In this document: in pieces, positions 25,518 to 34,334 of the stretch | Numbering within the stretch: position 1 is the stretch's first letter | How the letters are laid out: every line of letters begins with the position of its first letter | Assembly: GCA_013002505.1 (NCBI GenBank) | Contig: JABDJL010000092.1 | Coordinates: forward strand, 1 to 34,334 | DNA length: 34,334 nucleotides | Direction of reading: 5' to 3' | DNA from: Lysobacterales bacterium | GTDB taxonomy: Bacteria > Pseudomonadota > Gammaproteobacteria > Xanthomonadales > SZUA-36 | Program-made: the position numbers and the translations under genes | Notes under the pieces: generated by a model | What the model saw: the letters and a program-made list of their open reading frames with translations, nothing else | Told to the model about the DNA's origin: nothing | The model's database searches: none

Positions 25518-25580
25518 AAATGCCAGCTGCGAGGAGATCAATTCGACCAGGGAATCCTGTCAGATCGGGCTTGACCTGGA

Positions 25581-27035
25581 TCACCCAGCGACGGCTTCGA
25601 TCTGGTCGTACCACGCCTCCAATTGATCGAGTATATGTAACTGCCCAGGCCTGGCTGGTGGCGGCTGCTCGCGGAGCTCGCGAATTCGCTGGCGCATTTC
25701 CATCATTCCGGGGTGCCCATGTAGAGGCGGGTCTGTGAGCCGTTGGCGACGATCATGCTGCCAGCGTTCGGCCTCGGCCGGGTTCAGCGTTTCCGGGTAG
25801 TTGCGTGCGCGAAATCTGAACAGTAACTCGGGCAGGCGCGCATCCCGGAATGGCCATTCGGTGGAGGCAATCTCCGTCGGGTCCATGTCCACCAGGCGGT
25901 TCATCAACGCCCGGTCAGCGTGGCTGAAAAAGTCGCCGCCATAGAGCATCAATTCAGGATCCCTGGGTTCGTTGTCGAATGGACGTTCAAACACCTCCAT
26001 GACCTTGTAGCGGATCGCTTCGATGTCTTGCAGGATTCGTGCGGCATGCGCATGGCACTGGTCGACGTCGAGCCCAATCCTGCTGGTGTCCACGCCGCGC
26101 AGGGTCTGAATCGGCGCCAGCATCGGCACCTTGTTGCTGTGAATCGCCTTGAGTGGAATCCGTTCGTGGTCATCAGGCAAATCCGCTGCCGGCGTGAACA
26201 CCAGGTCCGCAATCGACTCTGCCGGCTCGTTGATCAAGGCAGAAGGGTCTGCATGCAGGTCAATGGCGATGACGGATTTCGGTCTACCGGGCACCAGCGC
26301 CAGTGGCAGGAACAGCCCGGTGCATCCACGGCTGGCTGCAATACGCCCGCTGGTATGCACAAGCGGCTGAGGCTGTGACACGTCGAGCAAGGCGATGGCT
26401 GTTTTCTGGTTTCGAAGTCCCAGCGCCCATTCAAACAACCTTGGTTGCGCCTTCCTGATCAGCCGCGCCAGCGCCAGGGTTGCTTTGACATCGGCCAGCG
26501 CGTCATGCGCCTCGCCATGCTCAATGCCGTTCGCCTCGGTCAGGTGCTCGAGTCTGAAACTGGCCTGGCCCTGGTCATTGCGTGGCCAATTGAGCCCGTC
26601 GGGCCGCAGCGCGTAACACATACGTGCGAGGTTGATCAGGTCCCAGCGGGAATTACCATGCTTGTACTCGCGTTCGTAGGGGTCCCTGAAATTCCGGTAC
26701 AACAGGTGACGCGTAAATTCGTCATCGAAGCGAATGCTGTTATAGCCTGCACTGCAGGTTCCAGGTTGCATCATTTCTCCGTGCACGCGGCGAGCAAACT
26801 CAGCCTCGCAAACGCCTTCCGCCAATGCCTTTTGTGGCGTGATGCCAGTCACCAGGCAGGCATCCGGGTTGGGCAGCATGTCATCGGCCGGGGCGCAGTA
26901 CCACGCGACCGGCTCGCCGGTGATTTCCAGTGACATATCGGTACGGATGGCTCCGAATTGTGCCGGCCGGTCCAGCGCCGGGTGCGTTCCGAAAGTCTCG
27001 TAGTCGTGCCAAAGAAAGGTCTCGACGGCGGTCAT
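25581..27035 (-). CDS. sbcB: Exodeoxyribonuclease I
   Basis: A 484-residue DEDD-family 3'-5' exonuclease acting on single-stranded DNA in recombination and mismatch repair. Exo I is D11/E13 in HDYETFG, Exo II is FDDEFTRH (D104/D105), and Exo III is EAHDALADVKATLALA with the His-Asp pair. The SH3-like and helical C-terminal regions (RFRARNYPETLNPAEAERW) are present, and the length is close to E. coli ExoI (475). Its ATG overlaps the stop of the upstream kinase-like gene (ATGA), so both are in one operon. The stop lies at the edge of the DnaA-box region. Confidence 0.95.
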   Translation of the reverse strand: MTAVETFLWHDYETFGTHPALDRPAQFGAIRTDMSLEITGEPVAWYCAPADDMLPNPDACLVTGITPQKALAEGVCEAEFARRVHGEMMQPGTCSAGYNSIRFDDEFTRHLLYRNFRDPYEREYKHGNSRWDLINLARMCYALRPDGLNWPRNDQGQASFRLEHLTEANGIEHGEAHDALADVKATLALARLIRKAQPRLFEWALGLRNQKTAIALLDVSQPQPLVHTSGRIAASRGCTGLFLPLALVPGRPKSVIAIDLHADPSALINEPAESIADLVFTPAADLPDDHERIPLKAIHSNKVPMLAPIQTLRGVDTSRIGLDVDQCHAHAARILQDIEAIRYKVMEVFERPFDNEPRDPELMLYGGDFFSHADRALMNRLVDMDPTEIASTEWPFRDARLPELLFRFRARNYPETLNPAEAERWQHDRRQRLTDPPLHGHPGMMEMRQRIRELREQPPPARPGQLHILDQLEAWYDQIEAVAG

Positions 27036-27862
27036 GGATCGATGCGCTCAACGGGTCCGTGCCGGTGATCCAGCGTGATGACATGATCAGCCCAGGAGCG
27101 GCAGTTTTGCTGGGCGTGAATACACCATCGCTGGAAGGGCGCCAGGAACGCCGCGACTTCGTCGCGGGATTTCAGCCACGGACGTTCCAGCTGGCATTCC
27201 TGGGCCCAGCGCCACTCGATGATGGTTTCCCAGTCCGGCGCGACCAGCTGCCAGTTCAGATCAAGTAGCGGTGTGAGCAATTCCGAATACTGCCCAAGCG
27301 CCCGGTTCACCCAGGTCCGCCAAGTCGCGTGCGGGTCACTTTGAATTTCCATTGCGTTGACCGGCGCCACCAAGTCGCTCTCAGCCTGGGGCGGAACACC
27401 GACAATCCACCCTTCCAGAAAAACAAGCTCCGGAACGTGGTTTTTCATGACGAACCTGCCGCGATTTCGGCGCTCGTCCTGTTGCTTGTCAAACAGGGGG
27501 ATTTCAATCTCCTCGTGGCCTGGATTTTTTAACTGTGCCAGGTGACTGGCCAACAGCTCGATGTCGTGAGTGCCCGCAACGCCGCGGTTGGCGAGCAGCG
27601 GGTGCACCGCATCTGCCAGGCTCATGCGTTGCGCCCTTGGCAGGTAATAATCGTCCAGCGACAGCACCATTGTAGCGTCGATCCGGGCGGCGCATGCCCT
27701 GGCCAGCGTGGTCTTGCCGGTTCCCGGAGCGCCGCCCAGGCCGATGGTGAGCGGTCGCCTGGCAGGCAAGGTTTCCAACAGCTGCGAGACAGTACGCTCC
27801 AGTTCACGTGATGCCTGTTCAGGCAGTGAATCTTTGTCGGCTGCGATAGAATACCGGGGCAT
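27032..27862 (-). CDS. P-loop kinase of the D-glycerate 3-kinase/YGR205W family
   Basis: A 276-residue P-loop protein related to plant D-glycerate 3-kinase, yeast Tda10 and the phosphoribulokinase/uridine kinase fold. Walker A is GAPGTGKT (44-51). The substrate-side Asp pair is LSLDDYYLPR and the lid region is IPLFDKQQDERRNRGR; VFLEGWIVGV corresponds to the family's EGW(M/I)xG motif. It probably phosphorylates glycerate or a similar small sugar acid. ATG 27862 is the only well-supported start; the frame open to 28009 runs into tesB. It overlaps sbcB by four bases and is divergent from tesB by 46 bases. Confidence 0.82.
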   Translation of the reverse strand: MPRYSIAADKDSLPEQASRELERTVSQLLETLPARRPLTIGLGGAPGTGKTTLARACAARIDATMVLSLDDYYLPRAQRMSLADAVHPLLANRGVAGTHDIELLASHLAQLKNPGHEEIEIPLFDKQQDERRNRGRFVMKNHVPELVFLEGWIVGVPPQAESDLVAPVNAMEIQSDPHATWRTWVNRALGQYSELLTPLLDLNWQLVAPDWETIIEWRWAQECQLERPWLKSRDEVAAFLAPFQRWCIHAQQNCRSWADHVITLDHRHGPVERIDP

Positions 27863-27908
27863 GCGGTCATGGTACTGAATATTCAGAATCTTTAGGAGAA
27901 AAGGCCAG

Positions 27909-28778
27909 ATGAAACCGGCGCAGGATGCTTTCACGGAACTGTTGGAACTGGTGAAGCTTGAACAACTCGAGGTAAACCTGTTTCGGGGTGAAAGCCGCGA
28001 TATCGGCACCAGCCGCGTATTCGGCGGACAGGTCCTGGCACAGGCCGTTCTGGCGGCCAGCGAAACCGTCGATGAGCGGCTTATCCATTCTCTGCACGCC
28101 TATTTTTTGCGCGCAGGTGATGACCAGTCACCCATCGTTTATAACGTTGACCGCAGCCGGGATGGCCGCAGCTTCACCGCGCGGCGTGTCGTGGCGATTC
28201 AGCATGGCCGCCCGATTTTCACGCTGTCGGCGTCTTTCCAGTTACAGCAGGACGGACTCGAACACCAGACTCCCATCCCCGAAGTGCCGCCGCCGGAATC
28301 GATCGATGTTCGTGACGAAATCCCCAGTGAAGACCTTGAGCGCGCGCCGCAAAAACTTCGGCGCTGGTTTTCCCGCTTCGGGCCTTTCGAATTCAGGGTG
28401 GTGGTTGACCAGAACCCTTTTGATCCGCAACCGATGCCTCCAGTTAAACAATTATGGTTCAGGCTCAGGGGCCACGTCGGCGACGGCCAGGTAATCCAGC
28501 GTGCTTTGCTGGCCTATGCATCTGACTTTCACCTGGTGGGCACGGCCACGCTGCCGCATGGCATTTCATTCATGAAGAACCATTTGGCCATGGCGAGCCT
28601 GGACCACGCGATGTGGTTTCATCGTGATGTGAACCTGGATGAGTGGCTGCTTTACACCTGTGACAGCCCTAACGCCAGCGGTGGCAGGGGCCTGGCCAGG
28701 GGCATGATTCATGACCAGGATGGTCGCCTGGTCGCGAGCACCGCACAGGAAGGTATGATCCGGGTTAAAAAAGATTAA
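27909..28778 (+). CDS. tesB: Acyl-CoA thioesterase II
   Basis: A 289-residue double-hotdog thioesterase that hydrolyses medium- and long-chain acyl-CoA to free fatty acid and CoA. The N-terminal hotdog carries FGGQVLAQAVLAA and HSLHAYFLRAGD; the C-terminal one carries the active-site Asp in LLAYASDFHLVGTA, a middle region SLDHAMWFHR and a Gln near the end (AQEGMIRV), matching D204, T228 and Q278 of E. coli TesB (286 residues). AGGAGA lies 12 bases before the ATG. It precedes msrA by 12 bases, so they are probably co-transcribed. Confidence 0.95.
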   Translation: MKPAQDAFTELLELVKLEQLEVNLFRGESRDIGTSRVFGGQVLAQAVLAASETVDERLIHSLHAYFLRAGDDQSPIVYNVDRSRDGRSFTARRVVAIQHGRPIFTLSASFQLQQDGLEHQTPIPEVPPPESIDVRDEIPSEDLERAPQKLRRWFSRFGPFEFRVVVDQNPFDPQPMPPVKQLWFRLRGHVGDGQVIQRALLAYASDFHLVGTATLPHGISFMKNHLAMASLDHAMWFHRDVNLDEWLLYTCDSPNASGGRGLARGMIHDQDGRLVASTAQEGMIRVKKD

Positions 28779-28790
28779 CGGAGAATTGAA

Positions 28791-29267
28791 ATGGCAATTG
28801 AGAAAGCAACATTTGGCGCCGGCTGTTTCTGGGGCGTTGAAGTGCGCTTCCGCGAAGTGGCTGGCGTGGTAGATGCGGCCGTGGGTTACATGGGCGGACA
28901 TACCGAAAACCCGACTTACAAGGACGTCTGCACCGGCAGAACAGGCCATGCCGAGGTGGTGGAGCTTGACTTCGACACGGAGCAGGTCAGTTACGATGAT
29001 CTACTCGAGGTGTTTTTCAGCAGCCACAATCCGACAACGCGAAATCGCCAGGGGCCTGATGTCGGCACCCAGTACAGGTCGGTGATATTCACCCGCGGCG
29101 AAGAGCAGCAACGCCTGGCGCTGGCCGCGGTCAACGCCGCCAATGACTCAGGTCGCTGGAATCAGCCGGTCGTTACCGAAGTGACCGCAGCCGGCGCGTT
29201 CTGGCGCGCCGAGGAGTATCACCAGCAATACCTGGCCAAAAACGAGAACGCTTTCTGTCACGTCTGA
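28791..29267 (+). CDS. msrA: Peptide-methionine (S)-S-oxide reductase
   Basis: A 158-residue repair enzyme that reduces methionine-S-sulfoxide in proteins. The catalytic Cys12 is in GAGCFWG, with the MsrA blocks VGYMGGHTENPTY, HAEVVELDF and FFSSHNPTTRNRQGPDVGTQYRS. The likely resolving cysteine is the third residue from the end (FCHV). GGAG lies seven bases before the ATG. It follows tesB closely and converges with the GlsB/YeaQ gene. With the peroxiredoxin and Fe-SOD it makes a third oxidative-damage gene in the window. Confidence 0.96.
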   Translation: MAIEKATFGAGCFWGVEVRFREVAGVVDAAVGYMGGHTENPTYKDVCTGRTGHAEVVELDFDTEQVSYDDLLEVFFSSHNPTTRNRQGPDVGTQYRSVIFTRGEEQQRLALAAVNAANDSGRWNQPVVTEVTAAGAFWRAEEYHQQYLAKNENAFCHV

Positions 29268-29299
29268 CCGCGACGCAGGCCATGCTGCCGAATAGCGGC

Positions 29300-29548
29300 T
29301 CAGGCTTTTTTCAGCTTCGAGACGATAAACAACAGGATGATGGCGCCGATCGTGGCGGTAATGACCGAGCCGATGATGCCCGCACCTACGGTAATGTTGA
29401 GTAATCCGAACAGGAAGCTGCCGATGGCCGCGCCGATGATTCCGATGATGATATTCATCAGCAATCCCTGGCCGCCGCCCTTCATGATATTGCCAGCCAG
29501 CCAGCCTGCCACGGCACCTACCAACAGTGAAACCAGTAATCCTTCCAT
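29300..29548 (-). CDS. GlsB/YeaQ/YmgE family stress-response membrane protein
   Basis: An 82-residue, very hydrophobic, Gly-rich protein with three membrane segments: LLVSLLVGAVAGWLAGNIM, MNIIIGIIGAAIGSFLFGLL and a final GSVITATIGAIILLFIVSKL. It ends with a basic tail, KLKKA. The pattern is the transglycosylase-associated (GlsB/YeaQ) family found in many stress regulons; the molecular role is not known. AGAGG lies eight bases before the ATG. It is divergent from the lytic transglycosylase gene by about 100 bases. Confidence 0.9.
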   Translation of the reverse strand: MEGLLVSLLVGAVAGWLAGNIMKGGGQGLLMNIIIGIIGAAIGSFLFGLLNITVGAGIIGSVITATIGAIILLFIVSKLKKA

Positions 29549-29649
29549 TTGTCTGCCTCTTGTTTATGTGTTAATTAGCGGTCGTGGAAATGGAGATTCC
29601 GAATCGACAGTGTAACCAATATACGCGGCAATATTCGCGGTCGTTGACC

Positions 29650-30318
29650 ATGAAAGTCCAGTCGAGAACCGTAATGGACCGATTCCTGGCCCGCGTGATC
29701 CGGCCAGCGATCCTGTATCGCGCGGCGCTTCTATGCGCCGTCCTGGCGTTGCTGCCCGTCACCGCACTTTCCCAGGTTTACAAGTACACCGATGAGGACG
29801 GCGTGGTGCACTACACCAATATCAAGCCGCGTTCCGAAAGACAGTATGCGACGCTCAATTTTCCCTGTTATGCGTCTGACCCGGACTGCCGGGCCGTTGA
29901 CTGGGAACAGGTGCCGTTGAAAACCACGCTGTTCGATGACGAGATCAGCCGCGCCTCGGCACGCTACGCCGTGGACGAATCATTGATCAGGGCCATCATT
30001 CACGCCGAGTCGGCCTACCAGTCTGAGGCGAGGTCGCCGAAGGGCGCCCAGGGGCTGATGCAGTTGATGCCAGAGGTACAGCAGGAACTCGAGGTGCTGG
30101 ACCCTTACCATCCGGAAAGCAATATCGACGGTGGCACCTACCACCTGTCGCGCATGTTGACCCTGTTCGATGGCGACATGGACCTGGCCGCTGCGGCCTA
30201 TAACGCGGGGGAGGGGGCCGTTCAGAGGCACGGCGGGATTCCGCCCTATGCCGAGACGCGCGAGTATGTCAGGCGTATCCGTATCCTTTACCGCCGCTAT
30301 TCCGCCGCTCGAAGCTGA
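29650..30318 (+). CDS. Lytic transglycosylase (SLT domain) with N-terminal DUF4124 segment
   Basis: A 222-residue exported murein-cleaving enzyme. A signal peptide covers residues ~9-41 (LLCAVLALLPVTALSQ). Next comes a short DUF4124 motif, VYKYTDEDGVVHYTNIKP, and then the SLT domain with catalytic Glu120 in IIHAESAYQ, followed by SPKGAQGLMQLMP and AAAAYNAGEGAVQ. It makes 1,6-anhydromuropeptides during wall remodelling. ATG 29650 is chosen; ATG 29674 (MDRFLARV) is equally possible and retains the full signal. The stop is nine bases from the dnaE stop, so the genes converge with no room for a long terminator. Confidence 0.9.
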   Translation: MKVQSRTVMDRFLARVIRPAILYRAALLCAVLALLPVTALSQVYKYTDEDGVVHYTNIKPRSERQYATLNFPCYASDPDCRAVDWEQVPLKTTLFDDEISRASARYAVDESLIRAIIHAESAYQSEARSPKGAQGLMQLMPEVQQELEVLDPYHPESNIDGGTYHLSRMLTLFDGDMDLAAAAYNAGEGAVQRHGGIPPYAETREYVRRIRILYRRYSAARS

Positions 30319-30327
30319 AAGACCAGA

Positions 30328-32595
<2,268 letters not shown>

Positions 32596-32598
32596 TCA
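32596..32598 (-). other. In-frame TGA at the conserved Cys codon of dnaE
   Basis: The minus strand reads GAC TTT TGA ATG GAG across the active site. In E. coli the same place is DVDF-Cys-MEKRD. Only one base separates TGA from either Cys codon. Upstream and downstream frames together give 1159 positions, against 1160 residues in E. coli DnaE. Confidence 0.9.
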
Positions 32599-33807
32599 AA
32601 AGTCGATATCGAAGTCCGGCATGGATATTCGTTCGGGATTCAGGAATCGCTCGAACAGCAATTCGTACTGCAGCGGGTCCAGCCCGGTAATGCCGAGTAC
32701 ATAGGCGACCAGAGAACCGGCGCCGGAACCGCGTCCCGGGCCTACCGGAATACCTTCCTTCTTGGCCCAGCGGATAAAGTCGGCCACGATCAGGAAATAC
32801 CCGGGAAAGCCCATGTTGTTGATGACGCCCAGTTCCAGCTCAAGGCGATCCCGGTAATCTTGTACCTGGTAGCCTTCGGCAGGCCCCCGTGAATCGAGCA
32901 CATCATTGAGTGCTTTTTCGGAGACGTTCTTCAGAAACTCCTCGGCGCCCTGGTTTTCCGGGGTTGGAAAGGCGGGCAGATAGTATTTGCCGAACTCCAG
33001 CTCAAGGTTACAACGCTTGCCTATCTCGACGGCGTTTTCAAGCGCGCCGGGTAAATCGGAAAAAACGTCCTGCATCTCTTCCGGGGTTTTTAAATATTGT
33101 TGATCTGAATAGCGCTTTTCCCTTCTCCGGTCGGCCAGTTGGCGGCCGTCATGAATGCAGACCCTGGCTTCGTGGGCCTTGAAATCACTGGCATCCATGA
33201 AACGCACATCATTGGTGGCGACCACCGGGCAGGACAGCATCTTGGCCAGGTGCAGCGCTTGCTGTTCATGCGTGCGCTCCTGCTCGCGGCCCGTGCGTTG
33301 CAATTCGATGTAAAACCGGTCGGGGAACTCCCGCATCCATCCTTCCGCCAATTGCCGCGCGCGGTTGGGGTGGCGGTTGCACAATGCCTGGCCGACGTCC
33401 CCCTCGCGACCGCCGGACAGTGCAATCAGGCCCTCGGAGTGCGGGCCGATCCAGTCTCGCCGCAGGTAGGCGATGCCATGGTGCTGGCCCTGCTGGTAAG
33501 CGCGGCTGATCAGCTGGCACAGGTTCAGGTAACCCGTGCGATCCTGGCATAACAGCACGGCCCTGGTCGGGTGGTCCGGGTCATCGGGGTTTTGCAACAA
33601 GACATCGGCGCCTGCAATCGGCTTGATTCCGGCATTGATCGCTGCACGGTAGAACTTGACCAGCGCAAACAGGTTGTTCTGGTCGGTGACCGCGATTGCC
33701 GGCATGCCCCTGTCGCGTGCTGCGGCGACCAGCTTTTTCAGGCGCAGCGTACTGTCCACCAGCGAGAATTCGGAATGAAGGTGCAGGTGGACGAAGGTAG
33801 AATTCAT
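32596..33807 (-). CDS. dnaE: DNA polymerase III alpha subunit, N-terminal part ending at an in-frame TGA
   Basis: A 403-residue product containing the PHP domain ([15 protein letters not shown]; residues 1 to ~280) and the first part of the pol III palm. The family block [15 protein letters not shown] is followed by [10 protein letters not shown], with catalytic D400 and D402 (E. coli D401/D403), where the frame ends in TGA. The sequence is fully conserved up to the stop. ATG 33807 gives the usual N-terminus. By itself this fragment lacks the third catalytic Asp, the fingers, the clamp site and the tau site, so it cannot polymerise unless joined to or assembled with the downstream part. Confidence 0.9.
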   Translation of the reverse strand: MNSTFVHLHLHSEFSLVDSTLRLKKLVAAARDRGMPAIAVTDQNNLFALVKFYRAAINAGIKPIAGADVLLQNPDDPDHPTRAVLLCQDRTGYLNLCQLISRAYQQGQHHGIAYLRRDWIGPHSEGLIALSGGREGDVGQALCNRHPNRARQLAEGWMREFPDRFYIELQRTGREQERTHEQQALHLAKMLSCPVVATNDVRFMDASDFKAHEARVCIHDGRQLADRRREKRYSDQQYLKTPEEMQDVFSDLPGALENAVEIGKRCNLELEFGKYYLPAFPTPENQGAEEFLKNVSEKALNDVLDSRGPAEGYQVQDYRDRLELELGVINNMGFPGYFLIVADFIRWAKKEGIPVGPGRGSGAGSLVAYVLGITGLDPLQYELLFERFLNPERISMPDFDIDF

Positions 33808-33847
33808 TAATTTCAGGTGAATAGTTTCGGCGCGCAGGAAGGCTCAC

Positions 33848-33853
33848 ATTATA
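33848..33853 (-). promoter_or_regulatory. -10 element (TATAAT) upstream of dnaE
   Basis: On the minus strand a perfect TATAAT lies about 41 bases before the dnaE ATG. The -35 at 17 bases (CTGGTG) is poor. The rest of the 196-base gap to tRNA-Val shows no gene. Confidence 0.4.
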
Positions 33854-33935
33854 CGTCCGGTAGCCGATTGCACCAGCATCCATTCGAGGTAATTCTGGCC
33901 ATCAATATAGCTGGCATTCTGGCGGGGCCGGAGGC

Positions 33936-33965
33936 TTGAGTCATACGGTCCGGCTATGGTATTGT
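33936..33965 (+). promoter_or_regulatory. Candidate promoter of tRNA-Val (and thrS)
   Basis: TTGAGT (33936-33941) and TATTGT (33960-33965) are 18 bases apart and followed by a GC-rich start region (GCGCGCCC), as in stable-RNA promoters. Transcription would start near 33972, about 30 bases before the tRNA. Confidence 0.4.
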
Positions 33966-34003
33966 GCGCGCCCTTGCGTAACCCCTTGCAAGGCTTCAGA
34001 AAT

Positions 34004-34078
34004 GGGCGCGTAGCTCAGCGGGAGAGCACTACGTTGACATCGTAGGGGTCGGCAGTTCGATCCTGCCCGCGCCCACCA
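34004..34078 (+). tRNA. tRNA-Val (anticodon GAC)
   Basis: A 75-base cloverleaf. The acceptor stem is GGGCGCG/CGCGCCC with discriminator A and encoded CCA. The D arm is TAGCTCAGCGGGAGAGCA, the anticodon stem CTACG/CGTAG has loop TTGACAT (anticodon GAC, codon GUC), and the T arm is GGCAGTTCGATCCTGCC. The ACCA end is also the left edge of a 10-bp inverted repeat (34075-34099). It is followed by a terminator and thrS. Confidence 0.97.
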
Positions 34079-34099
34079 TTTTCGTGAAGCGAAAATGGT
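34075..34099 (+). other. Perfect 10-bp hairpin that includes the tRNA-Val ACCA end
   Basis: ACCATTTTCG (34075-34084) pairs with CGAAAATGGT (34090-34099) around TGAAG. In the precursor the tRNA 3' ACCA would be base-paired until the trailer is cut. Confidence 0.6.
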
Positions 34100-34105
34100 T
34101 CAAAT

Positions 34106-34125
34106 ATGAGAAAGATGGCGTATCC
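34106..34125 (+). repeat. Short interspersed repeat, copy 3
   Basis: ATGAGAAAGATGGCGTATCC matches the lpdA-end copy (2472-2453, minus) at 19 of 20 bases. It begins a 17-codon frame, MRKMAYPEGRWAPFFVE, ending in TGA at 34157-34159, which runs through the terminator hairpin before thrS. Confidence 0.6.
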
Positions 34126-34127
34126 TG

Positions 34128-34150
34128 AAGGGCGCTGGGCGCCTTTTTTT
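34128..34150 (+). terminator. Rho-independent terminator between tRNA-Val and thrS (possible attenuator)
   Basis: GGCGC (34131-34135) and GCGCC (34139-34143) form a stem, extendable to eight pairs through AAG/TTT, with loop TGG and a run of seven T. Only 15 bases separate it from the thrS ATG, too few for a separate thrS promoter. Confidence 0.8.
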
Positions 34151-34165
34151 GTTGAGTGAAATCAA

Positions 34166-34334
34166 ATGCCGGTTATCACCCTTCCCGATGGCAGTGAAAG
34201 ACAATTCGATTCGTCCGTCAGCGTGATGGACGTGGCGGCCGATATCGGCCCGGGCCTGGCCAAGGCCACGTTGGCCGGCGACGTCAATGGCCGCCTGGTC
34301 GATGCGTCGTATGAAATTGACTCCGATGCACAGC
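34166..34334 (+). CDS. thrS: Threonine-tRNA ligase, N-terminal fragment (cut by the window end)
   Basis: The first 56 codons of threonyl-tRNA synthetase. [20 protein letters not shown] followed by [26 protein letters not shown] is the TGS domain that begins bacterial ThrRS; the editing, catalytic and anticodon domains lie beyond the window. ATG 34166 is preceded by GAGTGA at a reasonable distance. The usual gammaproteobacterial neighbours downstream are infC, rpmI and rplT, which could be checked outside the window. An intrinsic terminator lies just upstream, so expression probably depends on readthrough from the tRNA-Val promoter. Confidence 0.92.
   Translation, partial: MPVITLPDGSERQFDSSVSVMDVAADIGPGLAKATLAGDVNGRLVDASYEIDSDAQ

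Larger units (their letters stand above)
25268..25580. other. AT-rich intergenic region with DnaA boxes and IHF sites (candidate oriC, DARS or datA-like locus)
   Basis: This 313-base gap is far more AT-rich than its surroundings, especially 25350-25400 and 25430-25525. It holds an inverted pair of perfect DnaA boxes (25272-25294), a third box matching TTATNCACA (25466-25474), and two matches to the IHF consensus WATCAANNNNTTR (25383-25395 and 25505-25517). Four GATC sites fall within 67 bases at its right edge (25536-25602). No gene is seen. The combination is that of a replication-control locus; see findings. Confidence 0.55.

Overview
The window is a chromosomal segment of a gammaproteobacterium of moderately high GC content. 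The evidence is conserved synteny: ffs(4.5S RNA)-dnaX-ybaB-recR, sucA-sucB-lpdA, purB followed by an L16-hydroxylase cupin, a type-YhdH acryloyl-CoA reductase, TesB and MsrA. A free-living marine or soil lineage near Chromatiales/Woeseiaceae/Xanthomonadales is plausible, but I cannot place it from the sequence alone. Almost everything is housekeeping; I see no phage, IS element, integrase or CRISPR array.

Layout. 1-2404 (+): 3' end of a YhdH/AcuI oxidoreductase, a PilH-like receiver protein, a Prx5-type peroxiredoxin and a YdeI/OmdA protein. 2469-7940 (-): the 2-oxoglutarate dehydrogenase operon sucA-sucB-lpdA. 8119-10642 (-): purB-roxA. 10826-12226 (+): fumC. 12345-14761 (-): a four-gene operon with a small exported protein, a YtrA-type GntR repressor, an ABC ATPase and a permease, preceded by a palindrome over its promoter. 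14897-16618 (-): fused ATP sulfurylase/APS kinase. 16781-17875 (+): Fe-SOD and an MgtC-like protein. 17912-18877 (-): a Tat-type patatin. 19112-19188 (-): tRNA-Arg(CCT), with a 19-bp copy of its 3' end 198 bp downstream. 19260-21626: KDPG/KHG aldolase (-), divergent from two-subunit aconitase X (+). 21701-24480 (+): ffs, dnaX, ybaB, recR. 24548-24838 (-): ComEA-like protein. 25040-25267 (+): orphan 75-aa protein. 25268-25580: AT-rich gap with three DnaA boxes and two perfect IHF-consensus sites. 25581-27862 (-): sbcB and a glycerate-kinase-like P-loop protein. 27909-29267 (+): tesB, msrA. 29300-29548 (-): GlsB/YeaQ. 29650-30318 (+): lytic transglycosylase. 30328-33807 (-): dnaE. 34004-34334 (+): tRNA-Val(GAC) and the start of thrS.

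The most striking observation is that dnaE, the replicative polymerase catalytic subunit, has full family length (1159 positions) but is cut by one in-frame TGA. The TGA lies exactly at the conserved Cys after the catalytic motif PDFDIDF, and an ATG follows it immediately. It could be an error, a nonsense mutation, a genuinely two-piece polymerase made by stop-start reinitiation, or recoding. The second is the DnaA-box/IHF/AT-rich intergenic region (candidate oriC, DARS or datA-like locus). The third is a short repeat (20-mer ATGAGAAAGATGGCGYATCC), twice at the end of lpdA and once between tRNA-Val and thrS, able to encode MRKMA(H/Y)P peptides. Replication and recombination genes (dnaX, recR, sbcB, dnaE, candidate origin-like site) are concentrated in the second half; central carbon metabolism (sucAB-lpd, fumC) in the first.
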